A stretch of DNA of 64,000 bases, taken from NCBI RefSeq assembly GCF_000425785.1, contig NZ_AUEC01000005.1, forward strand, positions 124,001 through 188,000, written 5' to 3'. Of the stretch, positions 1-9,772 are shown piece by piece (positions within the stretch are counted from its first letter, which is position 1; each line of letters opens with the position of its first letter). A program made the translations under genes and the position numbers. A model generated the notes under the pieces. The model did no database searches, was not told where the DNA came from, and was given only the letters and a program-made list of their open reading frames with translations. This stretch comes from Pseudomonas taiwanensis DSM 21245. GTDB taxonomy: Bacteria > Pseudomonadota > Gammaproteobacteria > Pseudomonadales > Pseudomonadaceae.

Positions 1-423
1 GGCCAGCACCCCGCCTTCGAACATCACCCGGTGGTTGAGAAACCCCTGGCTGAAGAACTGTCCCTGGCTCTGCACGATACCCGCCTTGGGCTCCAGCGCG
101 CCATACACCACCCGCGCCACCCGCGAATGCACGATCAGCCCCGCGCACATGCTGCAAGGTTCGAGCGTCACGTACAGGGTGCTGCCAGGCAGGCGATAAT
201 TGCAGGCTGACTTGGCTGCCGCCCGAATAGCCACCATTTCGGCGTGGGCACTGGGGTCGCTGTCGATGATCGGCCGGTTGAAGCCCTGGCCGATCACCTG
301 CCCATGCTGCACCAGCACCGCGCCCACCGGCACCTCGCCCATCGACGCGCCCTCGGCAGCCAGGGCCAGTGCCAGGCGCATGAATTCCTGATCGCGGCTG
401 CGATCGATGATCTGCGCACGCAT
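1..423 (-). CDS. tadA: tRNA-specific adenosine deaminase TadA (3' end cut by window edge)
   Basis: TadA deaminates adenosine 34 to inosine in the anticodon of tRNA-Arg(ACG) and is normally essential. About 141 residues are visible. The zinc site is clear: HAE at about residues 60-62, where the Glu is the proton shuttle, and PCSMC at about 89-93. These are the standard signatures of the cytidine/deoxycytidylate deaminase fold. The start is the ATG at 423. It shares one base with the stop of the upstream multicopper oxidase (TGATG), so the two genes are probably co-transcribed and translationally coupled. The C-terminus lies left of the window. Motifs and N-terminus identify it with high confidence. 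Confidence 0.93.
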   Translation of the reverse strand, partial: MRAQIIDRSRDQEFMRLALALAAEGASMGEVPVGAVLVQHGQVIGQGFNRPIIDSDPSAHAEMVAIRAAAKSACNYRLPGSTLYVTLEPCSMCAGLIVHSRVARVVYGALEPKAGIVQSQGQFFSQGFLNHRVMFEGGVLA

Positions 424-1805
424 CAGACCACCGCAATCGCGGCCATCAGGCCGGTTTCCATGTGGTCGATGACATGGCAATGGAACATCCATGTGCCTGG
501 GTTATCGGCCACCAGCGCGACTTGTGCCCGCTCGTTCTTGCCCAGCAGGTAGGTGTCGGTGAACCAAGGCTCGACGATGTCGCGGCGGTTGGAAGCGATT
601 ACCTTGAAACTCATGCCGTGCAGGTGAATCGGGTGCTGGTACTGGGTCATGTTCTTCAACTCGAAGATGTAGCTCTTGCCCTTCTGCAGCGTAGCGATGG
701 GGCGGTCGGCGCAGGTCTTGTCGGTAATGTCCCAGGCCTGGCCGTTGATCTGCCACAGGCTAGGCGGCTTGCCGTTCTCGGTGTTGACCGACACTTTACC
801 AACCCATTCGAAATTGAAGTTCAGCTTCTGGGCATTCTCCAGGTCCGGTTCGGCGATCGGGTTGGCCGGCAAAGCCGGCGGCCAATCGCTGGGCGCATCA
901 GTGCTGGCCACGGAGCGCAGGGTGCCCAGGCGCACGAAGCCATCGCGCAGGGAAATCTCCTCTCCCACCTCTGGAATGCGGATGGCCAGGCAAATACGCA
1001 TGCCAGGGCCAAGCCAGTATTCGTCTTCCAGCGGGCGCGGCGTGACGGGATTACCGTCCAAGGCATAGATCTTCGCCTCGCAGTTGCCCTTGAGGTTGAG
1101 CCGGTAGGTCCAGGTGTTGTCCAGGTTCAGCAGGCGCACGCGCACCACTTGGCCGGCAGGCAGTTCGGTGACCGAGTCCGGCTGGCCATTGATGGTGATC
1201 AGCCGCCCAGCCGTGCCGTTGCGCGCCGCCTCGCGTGGAATGCTGAAGGGCAGCCAGGCGCCCTGCTCGTCCACGTGCCAGTTCTTCAGGCTCAGCGTGC
1301 GCTCGTGGCGGAATCCGGTGGGCTCGCGCTCCTCGACGATCAATGGTCCGACCAGGCCACGCCCCAGCTCCTCGGAACTGCTGACATGAGGGTGATACCA
1401 GTAGCTGCCGGCGTCCGGCACACGGAATTTATAGTCGAAATACTCGCCTGGTTTTACCGGCAACTGTGAGACGTATGGCACACCGTCCATTTCCAGCGGC
1501 AGACGGATACCATGCCAGTGGATGGTGGTTTCCACCGGCAAGTGGTTGATGAAGCGCACCCGCAGCCAGGTGCCCTGTCGCACCCGCAATTCGGTGCCTG
1601 GGGCCGACGGACCGAAAGCCCAGGCCTCGGTCTTGAAGCCAGGCACCAGCTCCACATCCAAGGGGGCGGCGATCAACTCGTAGTCGTGCCCGGCGTTCTC
1701 GTCTTCGACCTTGCCCAGCCAGTACCGCGCCGCCCCTCCGGCGCCCAGGCCTACCACAACCAGGCCTGTCAGGCCTTTGAGCATTTGTCGACGGGTGAAG
1801 GACAT
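423..1805 (-). CDS. Multicopper oxidase family protein with Tat-type signal
   Basis: Predicted periplasmic multicopper oxidase of about 460 residues (laccase/CueO/CopA-like; substrate not readable). All four copper-binding histidine motifs are present in order: HWHG near residue 97, YHPHV near 140, HPIHLHG near 396, and HCHVIDHMETG at the C-terminus with the type-1 copper ligands. The N-terminus begins MSFTRRQMLKG followed by a hydrophobic stretch. This is a twin-arginine-like signal, as expected for an enzyme exported after cofactor loading. I chose the ATG at 1805 because it places this signal at the extreme N-terminus and has GAGG upstream. A longer reading to 1868 would need a TTG and puts 21 odd residues ahead of the signal. 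The lack of a Met-rich insert argues against classical CueO or CopA. It is followed by tadA with a one-base overlap. Confidence 0.85.
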   Translation of the reverse strand: MSFTRRQMLKGLTGLVVVGLGAGGAARYWLGKVEDENAGHDYELIAAPLDVELVPGFKTEAWAFGPSAPGTELRVRQGTWLRVRFINHLPVETTIHWHGIRLPLEMDGVPYVSQLPVKPGEYFDYKFRVPDAGSYWYHPHVSSSEELGRGLVGPLIVEEREPTGFRHERTLSLKNWHVDEQGAWLPFSIPREAARNGTAGRLITINGQPDSVTELPAGQVVRVRLLNLDNTWTYRLNLKGNCEAKIYALDGNPVTPRPLEDEYWLGPGMRICLAIRIPEVGEEISLRDGFVRLGTLRSVASTDAPSDWPPALPANPIAEPDLENAQKLNFNFEWVGKVSVNTENGKPPSLWQINGQAWDITDKTCADRPIATLQKGKSYIFELKNMTQYQHPIHLHGMSFKVIASNRRDIVEPWFTDTYLLGKNERAQVALVADNPGTWMFHCHVIDHMETGLMAAIAVV

Positions 1806-1889
1806 CGGTGCGGGTACCTCGTGTTCGGCGCAATCAGTCTGCCAGCAGCCGCTGGCGATGAAGGGCAAATACGATACACCTGCAAATGG

Positions 1890-2250
1890 GAAATATTAAG
1901 TGAAGGATTGTATCGCTGGTTTCGAGCCTCTTCGGGCGGTGGAATCGAGTTGGAGGCGGGTTTGCACCCGCTGTCCTCTCACGCTACCGTATAGCATTGC
2001 GTGCAAGTATCGGGCTTTGGTGGTCAATGCAACCTTACCCCGCCGTGCCGCCTCTATCGGCTTGCTGTTCGCCAGGCCAGCACCTTGCCTCGGGCTTCCT
2101 TCAGATCCGCAGTCGCGACACCCTTGCCCCTGGCTAACACGTGCCGTCGCCGGGTGTGCAGAGGACTTTCACCTCCAAGTCACCCGCTTGGCCACCACTA
2201 CCAAGCGGGTTGCACTGATGCGCAACGCGCCGAGCCTGGCGCATTAACGA
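1890..2250 (-). ncRNA. Candidate large structured RNA, orphan HEARO/omega-RNA-like or group II intron domain-like
   Basis: This 400-base gap between guaA and the multicopper oxidase has no convincing protein gene but many features of a folded RNA read leftward. On the minus strand there is a perfect 10-bp stem (2182-2191 with 2201-2210, 9-nt loop), a GGAGG/TCCTC hairpin around a TGAAAG loop (2161-2175), and a GCGGGT/ACCCGC hairpin (1956-1971) whose stem extends into GGAGG/CCTC. Conserved-looking strings run between them, such as GTGTTAGCCAGGGGCAAGGG and GAAGGAAGCCCGAGGCAA, then GCGAACAGCAAGC. From memory these resemble a mobile-element RNA class (HEARO/IscB omega RNA, or domain I of bacterial group II introns). 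No IscB-like endonuclease or reverse transcriptase ORF is adjacent, so this would be an orphan copy. Family and ends are not established. Confidence 0.45.
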
Positions 2251-2253
2251 CAA

Positions 2254-2271
2254 GGGCGCCTTGCGGCGCCC
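2254..2271 (-). terminator. Probable guaA terminator hairpin
   Basis: A GGGCGCC/GGCGCCC stem with a 4-nt loop lies 12 bases past the guaA stop. On the minus strand it is followed by a weak T-rich run (TTGTCGTT). Strength is uncertain because the U-tract is interrupted. Confidence 0.55.
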
Positions 2272-2283
2272 CTGTGGCTCAAC

Positions 2284-3861
2284 TCATTCCCACTCGATGG
2301 TGGCTGGCGGCTTGCTCGACACGTCGTAGGTAACGCGCGAGATACCGTCGATTTCGTTGATGATACGGCCGCTAACGGTCTCCAGCAGCTCGTATGGCAG
2401 GTGCGCCCATCGAGCGGTCATGAAGTCCACGGTCTCGACGGCACGCAGGGCCACGACCCAGGCGTAGCGACGACCGTCGCCAACGACACCCACCGACTTG
2501 ACCGGCTGGAACACCACGAACGCCTGGCTGGTCTTGTGGTACCAGTCTGCCTTGCGCAGTTCTTCGATGAAGATGTGGTCGGCGCGACGCAGCAGGTCGG
2601 CGTATTCCTTCTTCACTTCACCCAGGATACGCACGCCCAGGCCTGGGCCCGGGAACGGGTGGCGGTAGACCATGTCGTACGGCAGGCCCAGCTCCAGGCC
2701 GATCTTGCGCACTTCGTCCTTGAACAGTTCACGCAGTGGCTCGACCAGCTTGAGGTTCATTTCCTCCGGCAGGCCACCGACGTTGTGGTGCGACTTGATC
2801 ACGTGAGCCTTGCCGCTCTTGGCGCCAGCCGACTCGATCACGTCCGGGTAGATGGTGCCTTGGGCGAGGAACTGAATGTTCTCCAGCTTGCTGGCTTCGG
2901 CATCGAACACGTCGATGAAGGTGCGGCCGATGATCTTGCGCTTCTTCTCTGGGTCGGCTTCGCCGGCCAGATTGTCGAGGAACTGTTTTTCAGCGTCGGC
3001 GCGGATGACCTTGACGCCCATGTTTTCCTTGAACATGGCCATGACCTGGTCGCCTTCGTGCAAGCGCAACAGACCGTTGTCGACGAACACGCAGGTCAGC
3101 TGGTCGCCGATGGCGCGGTGCAGCAGCGCGGCGACCACGGAGGAATCGACGCCGCCGGACAGACCCAGCAGGACGTTGGCCGAACCGACTTGCTCGCGAA
3201 CCTGGGCAATGGCGTCTTCGACGATGTTGGACGGGGTCCACAGGGCTTCACAGCCGCAGATGTCCTGAACGAAACGGGACAGGATGCGACCGCCTTGCTT
3301 GGTGTGGGTCACTTCCGGGTGGAACTGCACGCCGTAGTAGCCCAGGGCATCGTCGTACATGCCGGCGATCGGGCAGCTCGGGGTGCTGGCCAGCACGTGG
3401 AAGTTGCCCGGCATCTGGGTAACCTTGTCGCCGTGGCTCATCCACACGTCCAGGCCCAGTACACCGTCGTCATCGACGTGGTCTTCGATGCCATCGAGCA
3501 GGCGGCTCTTGCCTACTACATCAACGCGGGCATAGCCGAACTCACGCAGGTCGGAACCTTCGACCTTGCCGCCCATCTGCTCGGCCATGGTTTGCATGCC
3601 ATAGCAGATACCCAGCACCGGGACCTTCAGGTCGAATACCGCTTGTGGAGCGCGGGGGCTGTTGGCTTCGTGGACCGACTCGGGGCCGCCGGCGAGGATG
3701 ATGCCGCGCGGGTTGAATTCGCGGATCGCTTCATCGGCCATGTCGAACGGATGCAGCTCGCAGTACACGCCGATTTCGCGCACGCGGCGGGCGATCAGCT
3801 GGGTGTACTGGGAACCGAAATCGAGGATCAGGATGCGGTGAGCGTGAATGTCGAGGGCCAT
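2284..3861 (-). CDS. guaA: GMP synthase (glutamine-hydrolysing)
   Basis: Converts XMP to GMP using ATP and glutamine, the last step of guanine nucleotide synthesis. The 525-residue length is normal. The N-terminal class-I glutamine amidotransferase domain carries GICYGMQ (nucleophile Cys near 86) and the FHPEVTHT motif with the catalytic His and Glu. The ATP-pyrophosphatase domain follows, with its P-loop GLSGGVDSS near 229. The C-terminal dimerisation domain ends in the family-typical IEWE. It lies 78 bases downstream of guaB in the same direction, the usual guaBA operon. The start ATG at 3861 gives the canonical N-terminus. Confidence 0.98.
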   Translation of the reverse strand: MALDIHAHRILILDFGSQYTQLIARRVREIGVYCELHPFDMADEAIREFNPRGIILAGGPESVHEANSPRAPQAVFDLKVPVLGICYGMQTMAEQMGGKVEGSDLREFGYARVDVVGKSRLLDGIEDHVDDDGVLGLDVWMSHGDKVTQMPGNFHVLASTPSCPIAGMYDDALGYYGVQFHPEVTHTKQGGRILSRFVQDICGCEALWTPSNIVEDAIAQVREQVGSANVLLGLSGGVDSSVVAALLHRAIGDQLTCVFVDNGLLRLHEGDQVMAMFKENMGVKVIRADAEKQFLDNLAGEADPEKKRKIIGRTFIDVFDAEASKLENIQFLAQGTIYPDVIESAGAKSGKAHVIKSHHNVGGLPEEMNLKLVEPLRELFKDEVRKIGLELGLPYDMVYRHPFPGPGLGVRILGEVKKEYADLLRRADHIFIEELRKADWYHKTSQAFVVFQPVKSVGVVGDGRRYAWVVALRAVETVDFMTARWAHLPYELLETVSGRIINEIDGISRVTYDVSSKPPATIEWE

Positions 3862-3894
3862 GACTCAATCTCGTCAGTGGAAATCGGAAACGAC

Positions 3895-3918
3895 GCGGGG
3901 CTGTCATGACAGCCCCGC
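3895..3918. repeat. 24-bp perfect palindrome between guaB and guaA
   Basis: GCGGGGCTGTCA and its reverse complement meet with no loop in the 78-bp guaB-guaA spacer. On the minus (transcribed) strand no T-run follows, so it does not look like a simple terminator. It may act as an RNA stem that tunes guaA expression, or as a protein site. Confidence 0.6.
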
Positions 3919-3939
3919 TTTCTGTTGTAGCTGGAAGCC

Positions 3940-6053
<2,114 letters not shown>

Positions 6054-6099
6054 CAAGCAAGCGAGCCTACGGACTGCGGTAATGAGGCAATTCTAACGC

Positions 6100-6855
6100 T
6101 CACGCACTCAGGTAGCGACCGATCAGGGCCAGGCCGCTGGCCAGGACCAGCCAGGTGACCAGGCGCACGAAGGCTTCGCGGGACAGCTTCGTGGTCAGCC
6201 GGCGCCCGGACCACAGGCCTATGAACATCACCGGCAGCAGGGAGACTGCCAGCAGTAGCAGGCTCGCATCGGCATAGACACCGGCGATCAGGAACAGCGA
6301 CAAGCGCACCACCGTGCTGCAACTGATCAGCGCGCTCTGGGTTGCCCTGACCTGCTCTTTCGCGTCCAGCCGTGCGCTCAGGTAAATGGCATACAGGAAA
6401 CCACCACTGCCGAACAACGCCCCGAACAGGCCGCCGACCGTTCCCATCGGCACCGCCCACCAGCCGGCCAGCCTGGCCGGTCGCACCTTCACAGCCAGGC
6501 CATAGATCGCGTAGGCGGTGACGAACAGCCCCATCAGTAACAGCAGCAGGTCGGACTTGAGCCCCAGCAGGAACACCACGCCCAACGTGCAGCCCACCGC
6601 CATGCATGGCAGCAGGCGCAGCAGCTCACCGCGCACCACATCACGGCGTGACGGCAGCAGGTTGCCGAATGCGGCGACGAAGTCGAGCAACACCAACAGC
6701 GGGATGATGCGGGACAGCGGCATGAAGTGGATCAGCACCGGGCCGGCCACCAATGCCGTGCCGAAGCCAGCGATACCGAAGACGATGTAGGCAACGCCAA
6801 TGGCGAGGAGAATGGGTAGCCAGTCGAGAGGGCTAAGTGACAGCTGGGTCAGCAT
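6100..6855 (-). CDS. TauE/SafE (TSUP) family membrane permease
   Basis: A 251-residue integral membrane protein with about eight hydrophobic segments and a duplicated fold. The first repeat carries the family glycines (GIAGFGTALVAGP near 25-37) and the second repeats them in GGLFGALFGSGGFLYAIYL near 140. TSUP proteins export or import sulfite, sulfonates or small organic acids; the substrate here cannot be read. I chose the ATG at 6855, with AGGA ten bases upstream. The open frame extends far beyond it (to about 8103), but that extension is the antisense of xseA and the spacer repeat and has no membrane or domain logic. Confidence 0.85.
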   Translation of the reverse strand: MLTQLSLSPLDWLPILLAIGVAYIVFGIAGFGTALVAGPVLIHFMPLSRIIPLLVLLDFVAAFGNLLPSRRDVVRGELLRLLPCMAVGCTLGVVFLLGLKSDLLLLLMGLFVTAYAIYGLAVKVRPARLAGWWAVPMGTVGGLFGALFGSGGFLYAIYLSARLDAKEQVRATQSALISCSTVVRLSLFLIAGVYADASLLLLAVSLLPVMFIGLWSGRRLTTKLSREAFVRLVTWLVLASGLALIGRYLSA

Positions 6856-6948
6856 CTTGCTTGATTCCTGTGGAGTCCTTGGTGTGTCCGTCACCGGATT
6901 GCGCCGAGGCGGACAGGGGCATGCCTTTAGGGTTATAGCGCGTGGGTA

Positions 6949-7081
6949 ATCGAGCGCCGCCCGCGCGGCGCATCGCGAGCAAGGCTCGCTCCTACCGTTG
7001 TTTCGGGCCAATAATACCTGTCGAAGGCGCGCACGACCGCCCGGTATCTCGCAGGAAAAACAAGCGTAGGCGGCGCTCGAT
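6949..7081. repeat. GC-rich inverted-repeat element (CGAGCGCCGCC family), degenerate copy
   Basis: Starts with ATCGAGCGCCGCC and ends with its perfect reverse complement (13 bp), about 133 bp end to end. The left arm goes on into the core GCGGCGCATCGCGAGCAAGG seen in two other copies of this window; the right arm interior has decayed. It occupies most of the 294-bp gap between the permease gene and xseA. No gene is seen in that gap. Confidence 0.85.
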
Positions 7082-7149
7082 CGCGACAGCATCATAATTC
7101 TCCCGCCATGCACTTGGCGCCCCCCACCCTCCCCCTTATCATGCCCACC

Positions 7150-8529
7150 ATGATCAAAGACCCCTTCGAACGACTCGGCCTGGACCGCGAGGTCCTCACC
7201 GTCAGCCAGCTCAACGGCCGCGCCCGGGTGCTGCTGGAAGATGTATTCCGCAGTGTCTGGGTGGAAGGCGAAATTTCCAACCTCGCCCGCCCGGCCTCCG
7301 GCCACATGTACTTCACCCTCAAGGACAGCGGGGCGCAGGTGCGCTGCGCGCTGTTCCGGCAGAATGCCGCGCGCGTGCGCCAGGCCCTGCGCGATGGCCT
7401 GGCGGTACGCGTACGCGGCAAGGTCTCGCTGTTCGAAGGGCGTGGCGACTATCAGCTGATTCTCGACACCGTCGAGCCCGCTGGCGACGGCGCCTTGCGC
7501 CTGGCATTCGAGGCCTTGAAGGAAAAGCTCGGCGCCGAAGGCCTGTTCAGCGCCGAACGCAAGAAGCCGCTGCCGGCCCATCCGCAACGCATCGGCATCA
7601 TCACCTCGCCCACCGGCGCGGTGATCCGCGACATCATCAGTGTGTTCCGCCGCCGCGCACCACAGGTCGAGCTGAACCTGATCCCCACTGCGGTGCAAGG
7701 ACGTGAAGCCATCGGCCAGATCGTCCGGGCCCTGCGACTGGCCGATAGCCGTGGCTTCGATGCATTGATCCTGGCCCGTGGCGGCGGCTCGCTGGAGGAC
7801 CTCTGGTGCTTCAACGAAGAAGCCGTGGCCCGCGCGGTGGCCGCCTGTGCCACGCCAATCGTCAGTGCGGTAGGCCATGAAACCGATGTATCGATCAGTG
7901 ATTTCGTCGCCGACGTGCGGGCTCCGACACCTTCGGCGGCCGCTGAACTGCTGGCCCCGGACAACAGTGGCCTGCAACAGCGCCTGGACGGTTTGCAGCG
8001 GCGCTTGCTGCTGCGCATGCAAAACCGCCTGACCCATGACCGTCTGCGCCTGGAGTCCCTGACCCGTCGCCTGCGCCACCCTGGCGAACGCCTGCGCCAG
8101 CAAGCCCAGCGCCTGGACGACCTGGACATGCGCCTGCGCCGAGCGTTCATGCTAGACCTGAACCAGCGCCGCGAACGCCTGGCACGCCTGGACACCCGCC
8201 TGGCCGCGCAGCATCCGGGCCGCGCCCTGAAACTGCTGGGCCAGCGCCTGGACAGCCTCGCCGAGCGCCTGCCAAGGGCCATGCGCGAAGTGCTCAAGGA
8301 CCGCCGTCAGCGCTTCCAGGCGCAACTGCAGACGTTGCAGGTGGTCAGCCCACTGGCGACCCTGGCCCGCGGTTACAGCATCCTGCTCGACGAACGCGGC
8401 AAGGCCATCCGCAGTGCCGATCAGACCCACAACGGCCAGCGCCTGACCGCCCGCCTCAACGAGGGCGAACTGCAGGTGCGGGTCGAAGACAACCACCTGA
8501 CCCCGGTCACCCTCCCCCTACTGGACTGA
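7150..8529 (+). CDS. xseA: Exodeoxyribonuclease VII large subunit
   Basis: Catalytic subunit of the ssDNA-specific exonuclease ExoVII, used in DNA repair and degradation of single-stranded DNA. There are 459 residues from the ATG at 7150 (MIKDPFERLGLDREVLTVSQL). ATGs at 7108 and 7141 are in frame but add nothing family-like. The N-terminal OB-fold covers about 20-120 (VEGEISNLARPASGHMYFTLKD). The catalytic domain includes GIITSPTGAVIRDI near 148 and ARGGGSLEDLWCFNEE near 207, with VSAVGHETDVSISDFVADVRAPTPS near 240. A long coiled-coil Arg/Leu-rich region makes up the C-terminal third. No clear Shine-Dalgarno is visible. xseB is not adjacent. Confidence 0.96.
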   Translation: MIKDPFERLGLDREVLTVSQLNGRARVLLEDVFRSVWVEGEISNLARPASGHMYFTLKDSGAQVRCALFRQNAARVRQALRDGLAVRVRGKVSLFEGRGDYQLILDTVEPAGDGALRLAFEALKEKLGAEGLFSAERKKPLPAHPQRIGIITSPTGAVIRDIISVFRRRAPQVELNLIPTAVQGREAIGQIVRALRLADSRGFDALILARGGGSLEDLWCFNEEAVARAVAACATPIVSAVGHETDVSISDFVADVRAPTPSAAAELLAPDNSGLQQRLDGLQRRLLLRMQNRLTHDRLRLESLTRRLRHPGERLRQQAQRLDDLDMRLRRAFMLDLNQRRERLARLDTRLAAQHPGRALKLLGQRLDSLAERLPRAMREVLKDRRQRFQAQLQTLQVVSPLATLARGYSILLDERGKAIRSADQTHNGQRLTARLNEGELQVRVEDNHLTPVTLPLLD

Positions 8530-8532
8530 CTC

Positions 8533-9360
8533 ATGCCTCGCCTGATCGCGCCCCTGCTCGCCCTTTCCCTGCTGCTGCTTGCCGGCGGCGCCCAGGCCAG
8601 CTACATCACCCGCACCTTGAACAAGCCGGTGCCCGGTGGCGTCGCAGTCATCGACCTGGGCCCCTCGGCAACCGCACCCAGCGCACGTTTCGATGGCAAA
8701 CCGGTGCTGGTGGTCAAGGAACAGGACAACTGGCTGGCCATCGTCGGCATTCCGCTGACCCAGAAGCCGGGCACCGCCGTCCTCAACCAGGGCGGTCGCA
8801 ACCTGCGCTTCACCGTCGGCAGCAAGAAGTACCCCGAGCAGCACATCACCCTGAAGAACAAGCGCCAGGTCAACCCCAACCCCGCCGACCTGAAACGCAT
8901 CGACCGCGAACTGGCCGAACAGATCAACGCCTACCGCAGCTTCAGCCCGGCCCTGCCGAGCAACCTGATCCTCGACAAGCCGGTCAACGGCCCGCTGTCG
9001 AGCAAGTTCGGCGTGCGTCGTTTCTTCAATGGCGAAGAACGCAACCCGCACGCAGGCCTGGACTTCGCGGTACCTGCCGGCACGCCGATCAAGACGCCCG
9101 CCAACGGCAAGGTGATTCTGGTGGGCGACTACTTCTTCAACGGCCGCACCGTTTTCGTCGACCACGGCCAAGGCTTCATTAGCATGTTCTGCCACCTGTC
9201 GAAGATCGACGTACAACCAGGCCAGACGCTGCGCAGAGGTGATGTGATCGGGCGAGTGGGTTCGACCGGGCGGGCTACCGGGCCACATATGCACTGGAAT
9301 GTCAGCCTGAACGATGCCCGGGTGGATCCGGCGATTTTCATCGGTGCGTTCCAGCCCTGA
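8533..9360 (+). CDS. M23/LytM-family peptidoglycan endopeptidase
   Basis: A 275-residue secreted protein starting three bases after the xseA stop, so probably co-transcribed with it. An N-terminal signal peptide (hydrophobic Leu-rich core, cleavage likely after AQA near residue 23) points to the periplasm. The N-terminal half resembles an inhibitory or substrate-binding domain. The LytM domain has the zinc motifs HAGLDF near 174 and HMHW near 255, so both halves of the HxxxD/HxH site are intact and it should be an active D,D- or L,D-endopeptidase rather than an EnvC/NlpD-type activator. There is no LysM domain. Confidence 0.9.
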   Translation: MPRLIAPLLALSLLLLAGGAQASYITRTLNKPVPGGVAVIDLGPSATAPSARFDGKPVLVVKEQDNWLAIVGIPLTQKPGTAVLNQGGRNLRFTVGSKKYPEQHITLKNKRQVNPNPADLKRIDRELAEQINAYRSFSPALPSNLILDKPVNGPLSSKFGVRRFFNGEERNPHAGLDFAVPAGTPIKTPANGKVILVGDYFFNGRTVFVDHGQGFISMFCHLSKIDVQPGQTLRRGDVIGRVGSTGRATGPHMHWNVSLNDARVDPAIFIGAFQP

Positions 9361-9376
9361 TATCGACGGCGCTTTT

Positions 9377-9437
9377 TTCGCGGGTAAACCCGCTCCCACG
9401 GGGGTATCACACCTGTAGGAGCGGGTTTACCCGCGAA
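9377..9437. repeat. REPIN: 20-bp perfect inverted repeat (CGGGTAAACCCGC type)
   Basis: TTCGCGGGTAAACCCGCTCC at 9377-9396 and its exact reverse complement at 9418-9437, 21 bases apart. This is the common Pseudomonas REP doublet layout. It lies just past the M23 peptidase stop and may also protect the mRNA 3' end. Confidence 0.85.
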
Positions 9438-9440
9438 CGG

Positions 9441-9618
9441 GGCCGCCTAATTGAACCCCTCTCCACCTTGTTGCGCCATTGAAAAATACCGCGCAAGAAA
9501 TCCAAATACACAGACAAATATCAGCGATAAAATCTCGTCACTGCGCTTTTTTTAAGCATTCCTCTCAATTTTTTCTGAACACTTGCCATCCCCCACCCCA
9601 CTGGTTAGGGTTGAAGGC
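9441..9618 (+). promoter_or_regulatory. leuA upstream region, AT-rich
   Basis: An AT-richer stretch than its surroundings, with runs of A and T, between the REPIN and the leader ORF. It most likely holds the leuA promoter. Candidates exist (for instance TTGAAA at 9479), but no -35/-10 pair is strong enough to call. A TTGCCA...TAGGGT pair 17 bases apart ends at 9610, but there TAGGGT more likely supplies the leader ORF's ribosome site. Confidence 0.4.
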
Positions 9619-9696
9619 ATGAAAACCTTCAGCACCCTCATTCTGCTCCGACAACATCGCAGCCTCTGCCTGGTCAGCGCCCGACTACCAGGTTGA
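9619..9696 (+). CDS. leuL: Putative leuA leader peptide (25 residues)
   Basis: A short ORF opening [14 protein letters not shown] and closing [11 protein letters not shown], 76 bases ahead of leuA and below the usual ORF length cut-off. It has six Leu codons in 25, five of them CTC or CTG and one CTA, including the run Leu-Ile-Leu-Leu. AGGG stands eight bases upstream. Its end folds into a CCTGGT/ACCAGG hairpin (9669-9674 with 9687-9692). Leucine-codon-rich leaders control leu operons by attenuation in gamma-proteobacteria. I see no U-tailed terminator before leuA, so the mechanism may be translational or Rho-dependent. Confidence 0.6.
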   Translation: MKTFSTLILLRQHRSLCLVSARLPG

Positions 9697-9772
9697 ATCG
9701 CGTCGCCTCGCCTCTTCATCTCGTTATCGCTCGGCAGGCCCGATCTCGGCCGCACACAAAAGGATTGCTTCC

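Noticed and set aside
1900..2247. A 115-codon rightward ORF in the guaA-oxidase gap, and an overlapping 110-codon ORF
   Set aside because: No ribosome site, odd Cys/Pro/Arg-rich composition, and the same bases form RNA-like stems on the other strand. Treated as a shadow of a structured RNA.
6856..8103. Upstream extension of the TSUP permease gene (667-residue reading)
   Set aside because: The added part is antisense to xseA plus the repeat element. The protein has a proper start and ribosome site at 6855.
9585..9610. TTGCCA-N17-TAGGGT as the leuA promoter
   Set aside because: Spacing is ideal, but transcription would then start at the leader ATG itself, and AGGG fits better as the leader's ribosome site.
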